Source: CAYRFE01 sp964423645 [NCBI: uncultured bacterium] (lineage in GTDB: Bacteria; Macinerneyibacteriota; Macinerneyibacteria; Macinerneyibacteriales). From it: a stretch of 39,393 nt of DNA. The position numbers were made by a program, and so were the translations under genes. Each line of letters opens with the position of its first letter. The first letter of the stretch is position 1. A model generated the notes under the pieces. It worked only from the letters and a program-made list of their open reading frames with translations, ran no database searches and was not told where the DNA came from. Location of the stretch: positions 1-39,393 of the forward strand of contig CAYRFE010000030.1 of the NCBI GenBank assembly GCA_964423645.1, written 5' to 3'. Shown here one piece after another: positions 22,980 through 31,649 of this stretch.

Positions 22980-25121
22980 ATGAAAAAAACGGGGAGAACT
23001 GCAAATATGAAAATATTGAAGACATTTTTGTTAATTATGTGTGTCGGTATCGGTTGCTCTATGTCAGGGAAAGAATCTGCTGATCGTGACGCAGTTGTAG
23101 CCAATCTGGTAGTGATGACCTTAAGTGATTATCATTACAGCCCGAAAGCAATCGACGATACGTATTCAAAACAGGTTTTTGACCTTTTCCTCTCTCAGAT
23201 AGACGGAGGGAAAAGGTTTTTTATTGCGTCTGATATAAAAGAATTCAAAAAGTATGAATTAATTGTCGATGACCTTGCCATGAAGGGCGATTTGCAGTTC
23301 CCCAAAACAGTGCTTGATCGAATGAATGAACGATTGGCGATAGCACAAAAGTGGAGTGATGACATTTTATCGAAGTCGTTTACTTTTGCCGACAAGGGAT
23401 ATGTTGAGACTGACGGCAAAAAACGCGAATATGCGAAAAATGAAGCAGAATTAAAAGTATTTTGGACGCAATTTTTGCAGTTTCAAACATTGCAACGGTA
23501 TATGGAACTTCTGGATGAAGAATATAAGGATTTGCCGGATAATGAAAAAAAAATAAAAGTGGCTCAGTTTCATGCTACTATTGAAATAAAAGCGCGTGAA
23601 CGTGTGCGAAAGAATATGAAACGTTATTTCGAACGCATGAAAAAACTTATTACGGAAAATCGGTTTGATATTTATTTGAATGCAGTTACAACGGTGTTTG
23701 ATGCGCATACCAATTATTTGTCTCCGCAAGAGAAAAAGGATTTCGATGTCAGCATGACAGGTATGCTTGAAGGTATCGGCGCGGTACTGAAAGAGACAGA
23801 CGGGTATGTCACCATCGACAGCATCGTTCCCGGAGGACCTGCGTGGAAGCAAGGAGAATTGAAAGCTGAAGACGCGATACTGAAAGTTGGTCAAGGCGAT
23901 GACGAACCGGTGGATATCAGTGATTTCAGCGTGGATGAGGCGGTCAAGCTTATCCGCGGGAAAAAGGGAACGACGGTCAAACTTACGGTTAAAAGACTTG
24001 ACGGTCGCATTATCACTATACCGATCGTTCGTGATGTCGTGCAACTTGAAGATACCTTTGCCAAATCGACGGTTATCATTGACGCCAAAACCGGAAAAAA
24101 GTACGGATATATCGTCCTGCCGAAGTTCTATCGTGATTTTGATAATAAATTCGCTCGTAATACCACGTCCGATATGCGCAATGAAATTGAATCACTCAAA
24201 AAGCAAGGAGTGGACGGTATTATCTTTGATCTTCGAAATAATGGCGGAGGAGCGCTTGATGATGCGATTAATGTTGCGGGTTTATTTATTAAGACCGGTC
24301 CCATCGTTCAAGTACGAAACGGTGATAATAGAATAACAGAATTAAATGATCATGATCCGAATGTGGTCTATAATGGTCCGATGGTTGTCTTAGTCAACGG
24401 TTTCAGTGCATCCGCATCCGAGATCGTGTCGGCAGCATTACAGGATTACGGCAGAGCGGTCATTATAGGCACAAGCAGTACGTTTGGAAAAGGAACGGTG
24501 CAAAATGTAGTTGAAATGGATCGTTTTTTTAAAGGACGCGAATATGACCCTTACCGTCCGCTTGGTGCTTTGACACTCACTATTCAAAAATTTTACCGAA
24601 TCAATGGTGAATCAACACAGCACAAAGGTGTTGTACCCGACATTATCCTACCGGATATATTTTCGTATATTCCGTACGGCGAGAAGATGCTTGATTATTA
24701 TTTACCATGGGATACAATCCGACCCGCGTATTATAAAAAATGGTCTGATATACCCTTCAATTACTCATATTTAGCATCGAGAAGTAAAAAACGCGTTGAT
24801 TCAAGCACTGCGTTTAAGCTCATTGATGAACAAGCAAAGATCGTGAAGAAAAACCGCGATGCAACAAAAGAAACACTTAATCTTAATGACGCACTGAAAG
24901 AACGTAATGAAACTCTGTCGCAAATTAAGCGATTTGAATCTTTGGAAACAGAGATGGAGCATATTACTTTCTCAAATGAATTGGTGTCGGACGTACCGGA
25001 AATTCAAAAGAAACATGATGACTGGCAAAAGAGCATACGTAAAGATATTTATATCGATGAAGCCATGAATGTCCTTGGTGATATGATGTCATCTCAGAAT
25101 ATGATCCCCGGTAAACGTTAG
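22980..25121 (+). CDS. prc: Tail-specific (Prc/Tsp-type) S41 protease, probable lipoprotein
   Basis: I choose the ATG at 22980, with GAAGG 4 nt upstream; ATGs at 22965 and 23007 are alternatives. The 713-residue protein begins with a signal ending VGIGC, a non-ideal lipobox (Gly at -3). After an N-terminal helical domain typical of Prc (TYSKQVFDLFLSQIDGGKRFF) come a PDZ domain (SIVPGGPAWKQGELKAEDAI, near 275-360) and the S41 core. Ser478 lies in GFSASASE, Asp489 in QDYG and Lys504 in TFGKGTVQ, giving the Ser-Lys dyad. The C-terminus (about 570-713) is the usual helical Prc extension. It should trim or degrade periplasmic proteins from their C-termini, including enzymes of cell-wall growth, which suits the envelope operon it heads with PspC. 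Confidence 0.93.
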   Translation: MKKTGRTANMKILKTFLLIMCVGIGCSMSGKESADRDAVVANLVVMTLSDYHYSPKAIDDTYSKQVFDLFLSQIDGGKRFFIASDIKEFKKYELIVDDLAMKGDLQFPKTVLDRMNERLAIAQKWSDDILSKSFTFADKGYVETDGKKREYAKNEAELKVFWTQFLQFQTLQRYMELLDEEYKDLPDNEKKIKVAQFHATIEIKARERVRKNMKRYFERMKKLITENRFDIYLNAVTTVFDAHTNYLSPQEKKDFDVSMTGMLEGIGAVLKETDGYVTIDSIVPGGPAWKQGELKAEDAILKVGQGDDEPVDISDFSVDEAVKLIRGKKGTTVKLTVKRLDGRIITIPIVRDVVQLEDTFAKSTVIIDAKTGKKYGYIVLPKFYRDFDNKFARNTTSDMRNEIESLKKQGVDGIIFDLRNNGGGALDDAINVAGLFIKTGPIVQVRNGDNRITELNDHDPNVVYNGPMVVLVNGFSASASEIVSAALQDYGRAVIIGTSSTFGKGTVQNVVEMDRFFKGREYDPYRPLGALTLTIQKFYRINGESTQHKGVVPDIILPDIFSYIPYGEKMLDYYLPWDTIRPAYYKKWSDIPFNYSYLASRSKKRVDSSTAFKLIDEQAKIVKKNRDATKETLNLNDALKERNETLSQIKRFESLETEMEHITFSNELVSDVPEIQKKHDDWQKSIRKDIYIDEAMNVLGDMMSSQNMIPGKR

Positions 25122-25141
25122 TATACGGAAGCAGAATACGT

Positions 25142-25918
25142 ATGCCGTGGATATTAGTTGTTATACTTGCGATTGTACAAGGATTGACAGAGTTTTTACC
25201 GGTAAGCTCCTCAGGGCATTTAGCATTTTTAACGTTTCTGTGGAAGCAAGATCCTTCACTTATTTTCACGATATTACTTCATGTCGGGACACTCTGTGCA
25301 GTCGTATGGGTTTATCGTAATGAAATTTACCGATTGATCAGTGGTGTCCTATTACGTCAACGAGAATCCCTTGTTTACACAGGATATATTATTGTTACCA
25401 GTATGGTCACGGTCATCATTGCACTGATCGGTAAAAAGTTTTTTGAAGAGAGTTACTCCAATATACCGCTTATCGCAGTATGTTGGCTTGTTACTGCAGT
25501 ATTATTGTTTTTGACCGATCGACTCAAATATTCTGAAAAACCTCTTTCGCTGAAAATCGCGCTTGTAGTCGGTCTGTTTCAGGGTATAGCGATCTTACCC
25601 GGTATATCTCGTTCGGGATTGACCATTATCGCCGCATTAATAATGGGTATGGAGCGAAAAAAAGCAGCGCAATATGCGTTTCTTGTTTCAATACCTGTAA
25701 TATTAGGATCAGCGATACTTGAATTAAAAGATGTAGTGAATACCGGAGACTGTACGGTTTCTCTACCTCAAATCGCAGTCGGTATGATCATTGCGGCCAT
25801 TACAGGGTATGCTGCAATACGATTATTTATAAAAACAGTACTTAACGGCAGGCTTGTATGGTTTAGTATATATCTCTTTTTACTTGCAACAGCCGCGATA
25901 GTGCACTATATTCACTAA
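25142..25918 (+). CDS. uppP: Undecaprenyl-diphosphate phosphatase
   Basis: The 258-residue polytopic protein has both UppP motifs: QGLTEFLPVSSSGHL (14-28) and LPGISRSGLT near 151-160, with about eight membrane helices. It removes a phosphate from undecaprenyl diphosphate to recycle the lipid carrier for peptidoglycan and other wall polymers, and often gives bacitracin tolerance. Length is normal. It starts 20 nt after the protease stop with only a weak ribosome site and ends 3 nt before ftsK, so it is part of the same transcript. Confidence 0.96.
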   Translation: MPWILVVILAIVQGLTEFLPVSSSGHLAFLTFLWKQDPSLIFTILLHVGTLCAVVWVYRNEIYRLISGVLLRQRESLVYTGYIIVTSMVTVIIALIGKKFFEESYSNIPLIAVCWLVTAVLLFLTDRLKYSEKPLSLKIALVVGLFQGIAILPGISRSGLTIIAALIMGMERKKAAQYAFLVSIPVILGSAILELKDVVNTGDCTVSLPQIAVGMIIAAITGYAAIRLFIKTVLNGRLVWFSIYLFLLATAAIVHYIH

Positions 25919-25921
25919 GAA

Positions 25922-28174
25922 ATGAATGATAAAAAGCCCCTCGATAGAGAACTTAAGAGAGAGATAGCCGGCATCGTAATCATTGCGCTTGCCGTGTTGT
26001 CGCTTATCAGTATTCTTACGTATTCACCTAATGATCCACCTAATTCCGGGGGGGATATATCAAATTTTATAGGATTTTTTGGTGCTTACTCGTCCTATGC
26101 ACTTTTATGGGTATTGGGAAATCTCGCGTATCTTGTTCCTTTTGTATTATTTTATTGGGGAGTACTTTTATTATTCAATAACGTGAAATTTCATTCTGTA
26201 AAAATCAGTGCAGTGATTATGTTTGTCTTTTTCTTGGGCATACTTTTGGAGTTTCACGCCGTGCGTATTTGTCCATATCCGATTTGGGATGACGGTTCGG
26301 GTGCGCTTCCGGTATTGTTTCGCGATATGTTTAAAAAGTTGTTTGGAATCATCGGCGCACATTGGGTATTAAGTATCGGGATGCTTATAGCTGCAATAAT
26401 GTTTTTCAGATTTCAAATGAAAAAAGTACTGCCTGTTATCGGAAATACTATTGTGCATGTACTGAAACGTGCACGTGTCTTACTGTGTGCTTTTTTTGTA
26501 TCGCATACAAAACCTGATAGCAAAAAAGATGAATCATTATCTGATGACGATGTGAAGACGAAACCACAAGACATTGTGAGTAATAAACCTGTAAAAGAAG
26601 TCGAATACTTTTACGTTTCACCGGCGAAAAACACAATGCCTGCAGTTATTCATCGTGAGAAAAGTGTAAAAGAACAGGAATTACCGTTTGGGAACGGTGA
26701 CACTCAGGTTCCGGTAGTACTTACGACATCAAATGTTCACGGTAAGCCTGACTCTCTGTTACCTCCGGTGGAATTATTAAATTATATTGAGAAAAAATCT
26801 GAAAAAGAGGATACCGATACGATTGCACGTCTTCTTGAGGAGTCACTTGCTCATTTTGATATTAAAGCGAGTACGATAGGTGTCAACTGTGGTCCGATGG
26901 CATCGTTATATGAGATGTCTGTAGAACGGGGCACAAAAATCAATAAACTTGAATCTCTTGATCGCGAACTTGCCCTTATGCTCAGCAAAGATACCGTACG
27001 TATCATCGCTCCTCTTCCCGGCAGAGGAACGATCGGAATTGAAGTGCCGAATGCACGGCGGGAATTCGTTTCTTTACGAGAATTGGTTGAATCAAAGCAA
27101 TTTACAGGGAGTTCGTCTCCGCTTGCGATCGGTTTCGGGTTAGGCATGGATGGCAAACCGATCATCGTACATCTGGAAGAATTACCGCACTTACTGATCG
27201 CGGGCGCTACCATGTCCGGTAAGAGTATCGGCATTCATACAATCATTATGAGCCTTTTGTTTAAAACGCCGTGTACGGAATTGCGGTTGATTTTAATAGA
27301 TCCCAAACGTTTAGAATTTCCATACTATAACGGAATTCCGCATTTACTTACCAATGTTATTGTCGAACCTGCGGAAGCGGTAAATACACTCAAGTGGGCG
27401 TTATTTGAAATGGACAGACGGTATAAATTGCTTGCACATGAAGGTGCACGAGATATTCAATCGTATAATACTAAATATCCTGAACAAAAACTGCCATATC
27501 TGGTGATCGTGATAGACGAATTGGCGGATCTGATGATGACGACAGGCCCGGACACGGAAAATGCCATTATACGACTCGCGCAGATGGCACGCGCGGTAGG
27601 CATTCATCTTGTGTTGGCGACTCAACGTCCGTCTGCTGATGTTATCACCGGTACTATTAAAGCAAATTTCCCTTCTCGTATCGCCTATAAAACCGCATCA
27701 AAAAGTAACTCGCGTATAATTCTTGACGAGAATGGTGCCGAAAGTTTACTGGGTAAAGGGGATTTTCTTTATTTGAAAATTACGGGTGAATTACTGCGCG
27801 GACAAGGTGCGCTGGTGACTGTACCGGAGATAATAAAAACGGTACAGTACCTTAAGCAAATCCCCGCTCCGAATGATTCATTTTCGCGTGTTTTTAGCGA
27901 ACAACGAGAAGTGAAGCTAGGCGATGTGACATCAAAAGACGAGCTGTATACCGAAGCGCTTCGCATTGTGTATAACAACTTATCATCGGGAAACGATACG
28001 GTGTCAATTTCACTGATCCAACGAAAATTGAGTATCGGATATAATAGAGCCGCACGTATTATTGAAGATTTAGAGGCTGATAATATTATTGATATGGCAG
28101 ACGGCGCAAAACCTCGTACGATTATCGCCGATATCGATTCATTAGATGAATTATTACATGGGAGTAGAGAATGA
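25922..28174 (+). CDS. ftsK: DNA translocase FtsK
   Basis: The 750-residue protein has four to five N-terminal membrane helices (about 15-165), a linker (165-290) of low complexity, and the alpha/beta motor domain. Walker A is GATMSGKS near 428-435, with Met where most FtsK proteins have Gly, still matching GxxxxGKS; Walker B is LVIVIDELADLM near 525-536. The C-terminal gamma winged-helix domain (DTVSISLIQRKLSIGYNRAA, near 696-715) would read polar KOPS-like sequences. FtsK moves and unlinks chromosome ends at the division septum. Length is normal for the short-linker type. The last codons overlap lolA (ATGA). Confidence 0.96.
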   Translation: MNDKKPLDRELKREIAGIVIIALAVLSLISILTYSPNDPPNSGGDISNFIGFFGAYSSYALLWVLGNLAYLVPFVLFYWGVLLLFNNVKFHSVKISAVIMFVFFLGILLEFHAVRICPYPIWDDGSGALPVLFRDMFKKLFGIIGAHWVLSIGMLIAAIMFFRFQMKKVLPVIGNTIVHVLKRARVLLCAFFVSHTKPDSKKDESLSDDDVKTKPQDIVSNKPVKEVEYFYVSPAKNTMPAVIHREKSVKEQELPFGNGDTQVPVVLTTSNVHGKPDSLLPPVELLNYIEKKSEKEDTDTIARLLEESLAHFDIKASTIGVNCGPMASLYEMSVERGTKINKLESLDRELALMLSKDTVRIIAPLPGRGTIGIEVPNARREFVSLRELVESKQFTGSSSPLAIGFGLGMDGKPIIVHLEELPHLLIAGATMSGKSIGIHTIIMSLLFKTPCTELRLILIDPKRLEFPYYNGIPHLLTNVIVEPAEAVNTLKWALFEMDRRYKLLAHEGARDIQSYNTKYPEQKLPYLVIVIDELADLMMTTGPDTENAIIRLAQMARAVGIHLVLATQRPSADVITGTIKANFPSRIAYKTASKSNSRIILDENGAESLLGKGDFLYLKITGELLRGQGALVTVPEIIKTVQYLKQIPAPNDSFSRVFSEQREVKLGDVTSKDELYTEALRIVYNNLSSGNDTVSISLIQRKLSIGYNRAARIIEDLEADNIIDMADGAKPRTIIADIDSLDELLHGSRE

Positions 28175-28788
28175 TGATGCATGTTATGAAACGTTTTTCG
28201 GGAATTCTCATATTACTTGTCGGGGTGATATTTTTTGTGCATGCAGACACCAATGAATTGGATCGATTCGCTACGTTCATTAAAAACATGAAGGTAGTGA
28301 AAATTGGATTTACCCAACAGGTGCATGCATATGACGGGACGATCATGTCTTCCGGAAAAGGGATGATGTGGTATAAGCCCGACAGATTTTTTCGAATTGA
28401 ATACACTGTCCCCGAAAAAGAGACTATCATCACGAATGATAATGGATATAAAATATATAATTTTGAAGACAAAGAAGAATCCGGAGGGCGACTGGAAGAT
28501 ATCGTTTTTGTATCACCTTTTACTATGTTGAGGGAGTTACGTGTTTATTTTACCGTACATGAAACCGCAAAGCGTATGTACAGGCTTGAATCGAAAGGGG
28601 ATATCACGGGCGATATCGCCTCTATCATGTGTGAGTTCGCAGGAAATAAGAAATTTCCGAAAGTAATGACGGTATATATGAAATCAGGCTCAATGGTAAA
28701 ATATATGTTTCAATCAATGATTGAAGATGTCGATCAACCCGGTCTTTTCAGTTTTGCACAATTGAAAAAAGCTTACGGGAGCAAATAG
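28171..28788 (+). CDS. lolA: Outer-membrane lipoprotein carrier LolA family
   Basis: The 205-residue protein starts with a signal peptide (SGILILLVGVIFFVHA). The mature part has the LolA pattern: IGFTQQVHAYDGTIMSSGKG, MMWYKPDRFFRIEYTVPEKE and a C-terminal LFSFAQLKKAYG. LolA carries lipoproteins across the periplasm to the outer membrane. ATG codons at 28171, 28174 and 28186 are all in frame; the first overlaps the ftsK stop and has GGGAG upstream, so I keep it. ftsK next to lolA is a common arrangement. LolB is not visible, as in many bacteria outside the Proteobacteria. Confidence 0.88.
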   Translation: MMMHVMKRFSGILILLVGVIFFVHADTNELDRFATFIKNMKVVKIGFTQQVHAYDGTIMSSGKGMMWYKPDRFFRIEYTVPEKETIITNDNGYKIYNFEDKEESGGRLEDIVFVSPFTMLRELRVYFTVHETAKRMYRLESKGDITGDIASIMCEFAGNKKFPKVMTVYMKSGSMVKYMFQSMIEDVDQPGLFSFAQLKKAYGSK

Positions 28789-30084
28789 ATGCCCCGTACG
28801 TTTCATATTGTTACACTGGGGTGTGATAAAAATACCGTTGATTCAGAACAAATAGCAGGAATTCTTGTTCATTCCGGAAAATTCAGCATGACCGATTATC
28901 ACCATGCAGATATCATTATTATCAATACATGTGCGTTTATTGATGCGGCGAAAGAAGAAACTATTGACGTCATAATGGACGCTATCGAGCATAAAAAGAA
29001 CGCCAAAAAAAATATACTACTGATCGGTGCAGGATGTATCGTGGAGACAGATAAAGAAGAACTGCAAAAGGAGATTCCGGAAGTTGACCTATGGCTTAAG
29101 CCGTCCGAGTACAATATGGTCGTCGATAGAATCGCAGGAAAGAATATCGCTGTATCGGATACAAAAGGGTATATCAGCGATTTTTCTGAGCGCATCGCGA
29201 TCGATCATCCTCATTATCGTTTTTTGAAAATTTCAGACGGTTGTAATATGGCGTGCAGTTATTGTACAATCCCACTGATTCGCGGTGCACTTTCGAGCCG
29301 ACCTTTGAATTCAATACGCAAAGAATTGGATATTCTGTCACAGGATCCTCGCATCAAGGAACTTATTCTTGTGTCGCAAAATACGTTGTTTTATGGTTCT
29401 GATACACACACTCATTCGATCATCGACATACTCGAACTTTTGGGAAAATATTCGTTTCAATGGAAGCGTCTTATGTATCTGGATATTCGCAGATTAAATG
29501 ACGATGTGTTGTCGGCAATGAAGAGTAACGGCATCTTACCGTATTTTGATATACCGCTTCAGCATGTGAATGAAAAAGTTTTACACTCAATGAATCGCCC
29601 GTATACACAGAAAGAAATTCTTACATCTATCGAGCGTATTCATCATCATTTCAGCGATCCGATTCTCCGTACAACATTTATCACCGGATTTCCTACTGAG
29701 ACACATGAAGCATTTAATGAGCTCAAGCAATTTGTCTCTCGCGGGTTATTTCATAAAGTCGGTGTTTTTGCGTATTCCATGCAGGAGCGTGCCCCCGGTG
29801 CTCATTTGGGTGATACGATTGATGATGAGGAAAAAGAGCGTCGCCGCGATGAAATTATGGAGTTGCAACAAGAGATAAGTACAGATATAATGAGTGTGTA
29901 TATTGGTAGAGACGTTGATGTGCTTATCGATTACTCCGGCGAGGAAGGTCGAATGTGGACCGATGCTCCCGATGTTGATGGTGTTGTGTATGTGAATTCA
30001 ACCGAAGTACTCGAAGGAGAAATGCATCGAGTGCATATTGTTGAAAGTTATGAATACGATTTGGAGGGGGAAGTTCTTGATTAA
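28789..30084 (+). CDS. rimO: Ribosomal protein uS12 methylthiotransferase
   Basis: The 431-residue protein has the methylthiotransferase N-terminal domain with Cys12, Cys48 and Cys83 (LGCDKNTVDSE, NTCAFI, GAGC) for one [4Fe-4S] cluster and the radical-SAM core with Cys152, Cys156, Cys159 (CNMACSYC) for the second. GCDKN...VDSE and KISDGCNMACSYCTIPLIRG are RimO rather than MiaB features. A C-terminal TRAM domain (about 365-431) completes it. RimO adds a methylthio group to a conserved Asp of ribosomal protein S12. The ATG directly follows the lolA stop and length is normal. Confidence 0.93.
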   Translation: MPRTFHIVTLGCDKNTVDSEQIAGILVHSGKFSMTDYHHADIIIINTCAFIDAAKEETIDVIMDAIEHKKNAKKNILLIGAGCIVETDKEELQKEIPEVDLWLKPSEYNMVVDRIAGKNIAVSDTKGYISDFSERIAIDHPHYRFLKISDGCNMACSYCTIPLIRGALSSRPLNSIRKELDILSQDPRIKELILVSQNTLFYGSDTHTHSIIDILELLGKYSFQWKRLMYLDIRRLNDDVLSAMKSNGILPYFDIPLQHVNEKVLHSMNRPYTQKEILTSIERIHHHFSDPILRTTFITGFPTETHEAFNELKQFVSRGLFHKVGVFAYSMQERAPGAHLGDTIDDEEKERRRDEIMELQQEISTDIMSVYIGRDVDVLIDYSGEEGRMWTDAPDVDGVVYVNSTEVLEGEMHRVHIVESYEYDLEGEVLD

Positions 30085-31117
30085 GTATATTCCAAATATT
30101 TTAACCGTTATTCGTATTGTGCTGATACCTTTTTTTGTGTTACCGTTTTTTTATACTTCAATGTACGGGTATTACTCGATTTTTATCGGAGCGTTATTGT
30201 TTATCATCCTGGCTTCCACTGATAGTATAGACGGATATTTGGCAAGAAAATACAACGTCGTGTCCGATTTTGGGAAATACTGGGACCCGTTAGCAGATAA
30301 ACTGCTTGTCTACGCGGCATTTTTTTTGTTATCATATTTCGGGTGGTTCCCGCTTTGGGTGATACTGCTTCTCCTTTCACGTGAGACATTGGTAACATTG
30401 CATCGTTCGGTAGCGTTGGCGAAAGGAAATGCGATCGCCGCAGTCAATAGCGGGAAAATCAAAACAACCGTTCAAATGATAACGGTCATTGCAACATTAG
30501 TTTACATTACTAACGAAGTATATCATTTTATCAAGTTGCCGGTGTGGGTCTCAACAATTCCAATCTATTTGATTTTTCTCACGCTTGCAGCCACGGTGTA
30601 TTCGGGTATAGATTATTTCATGAAAAATAAAAAAGCGTTACGCGGTCATGAGTTTGCCGATGGTTTGATACAGGAATATCTGAGTGTGTTCGGAGTGGGC
30701 AGGTTCCCGGTTGCATCCGGTACAGCAGGAAGTGTCTTAGCTGCAGCGGTCGGTTATATATGGTATCATTCATTCGGGTTGTACAATCTTATCTGGATAG
30801 TGGGAATAATAGTCACCGGTGCGTTGTGTGCTCAACGTTCTCGTCAATTATTCGGAAGTGATGACGCGAAGGAAATCGTTTTGGATGAGGTGGCGGGACA
30901 AGCGATCACATTGTTGTTTTTACCATTCTCGTGGAAAGCATACGTGTTGGGATTTGTCTTGTTTCGGATATTTGATATTCTGAAACCTTTTCCGGTATGT
31001 GTGTTTGACCGTATGAAAAACGGATGGGGAATAATGCTGGATGATGTTGTTGCGGGTCTTTATGCAGGTGTGATCGGAATGCTTCTCATACGGTATATTC
31101 CATGGTTCATGCAGTAA
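30077..31117 (+). CDS. PgsA-PgpA fusion: phosphatidylglycerophosphate synthase and phosphatase in one chain
   Basis: GGAGGGGG at 30063-30070 is 6 nt before a TTG at 30077, which gives 346 residues starting MIKYIPNILTVIRIVLIPFF, as PgsA proteins do; the gene overlaps rimO by 8 nt. Residues 49-74 contain the complete CDP-alcohol phosphotransferase motif D49-x2-DG-x2-AR-x8-G-x3-D-x3-D74. From about 190 the chain is a PgpA-type phosphatase: GRFPVASGTAGS, DAKEIVLDEVAGQ, FRIFDILKPFPV and GIMLDDVVAG. PgsA makes phosphatidylglycerophosphate from CDP-diacylglycerol and glycerol-3-phosphate, and PgpA removes the phosphate, so the fusion joins two consecutive steps of phosphatidylglycerol synthesis. No frameshift or stop separates them. 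Confidence 0.92.
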   Translation: MIKYIPNILTVIRIVLIPFFVLPFFYTSMYGYYSIFIGALLFIILASTDSIDGYLARKYNVVSDFGKYWDPLADKLLVYAAFFLLSYFGWFPLWVILLLLSRETLVTLHRSVALAKGNAIAAVNSGKIKTTVQMITVIATLVYITNEVYHFIKLPVWVSTIPIYLIFLTLAATVYSGIDYFMKNKKALRGHEFADGLIQEYLSVFGVGRFPVASGTAGSVLAAAVGYIWYHSFGLYNLIWIVGIIVTGALCAQRSRQLFGSDDAKEIVLDEVAGQAITLLFLPFSWKAYVLGFVLFRIFDILKPFPVCVFDRMKNGWGIMLDDVVAGLYAGVIGMLLIRYIPWFMQ

Positions 31118-31351
31118 AAAAGTTATTCTTTTTTTAAAAAATTATAGTAAGGTTTTGTAAAGGGAATTTTCAAATTGACGGTGGGACAGACACTCAGGTT
31201 GAAAAACTAGGAATATCATTTACCCCACCATTTTGAAAAGGCATGAATCCTCTTTTTACCGGGACATACTGTTTCGGAAATACCGGGCGGTAACAACCGC
31301 TTCTCTTCTCTTTGCTTTTTTAACAGGGCAACGAACCATTCATAAGATGAG

Positions 31352-31450
31352 ACCTTTGTGAAATTCAAACTTTCCAAAATATCTTTATTTCCTACAAAGG
31401 GGTGTGGGGTGGGCACAAATTCAAAAAATGGTAGTTTTGCAAAGGTCTTA
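31352..31450. repeat. Dispersed repeat, short copy
   Basis: Ninety-nine bp with AGACCTTTG (31350-31358) facing CAAAGGTCT (31440-31448) as 9-bp inverted ends. Arms match the copy at 19194-19392, but are joined by only 4 bp. A minus-strand open frame through it shows no gene features. Confidence 0.75.
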
Positions 31451-31513
31451 CGATTGCATTTTGCGCATATCTCTACGCACAGTTTCGAGAGTAAAAAAAT
31501 CATGTATTAAATA

Positions 31514-31542
31514 TTGCATATTCATCATACGGATGCTATACT
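31514..31542 (+). promoter_or_regulatory. Extended -10 promoter of the first macroglobulin gene
   Basis: TTGCAT (31514-31519), 17-bp spacer ending in TGC, then TATACT (31537-31542), an extended -10 box. The predicted start near 31549 gives a leader of about 100 nt. Confidence 0.65.
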
Positions 31543-31649
31543 TCACTATACTTTTAAACCGATGTAGCTCCAGTTGCACCGATACGTTTGCTTTCAGTTG
31601 TGATGTTACATATGCTGTGGTGAATTTGCCACGGCGAAAGGAGATAGTT

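Larger units (their letters stand above)
31118..31649. other. Intergenic region with repeat, possible terminator, promoter and leader
   Basis: No gene is seen. A weak hairpin GCGGT/ACCGC (31287-31300) followed by a T/C-rich run may end the upstream operon. The short repeat copy lies at 31352-31450 and the promoter of the macroglobulin gene at 31514-31542. The leader after it is about 100 nt and forms CTGTGG/CCACGG just before the ribosome site. Confidence 0.55.

Noticed and set aside
23451-24044. Minus-strand open frame of nearly 200 codons inside the Prc protease gene
   Set aside because: Antisense to conserved PDZ and protease sequence with no start signals; a composition artefact.
31216-31503. 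Minus-strand open frame through the short repeat copy
   Set aside because: It reads through a dispersed repeat, lacks a ribosome site and has no counterpart in the other copy at full length.
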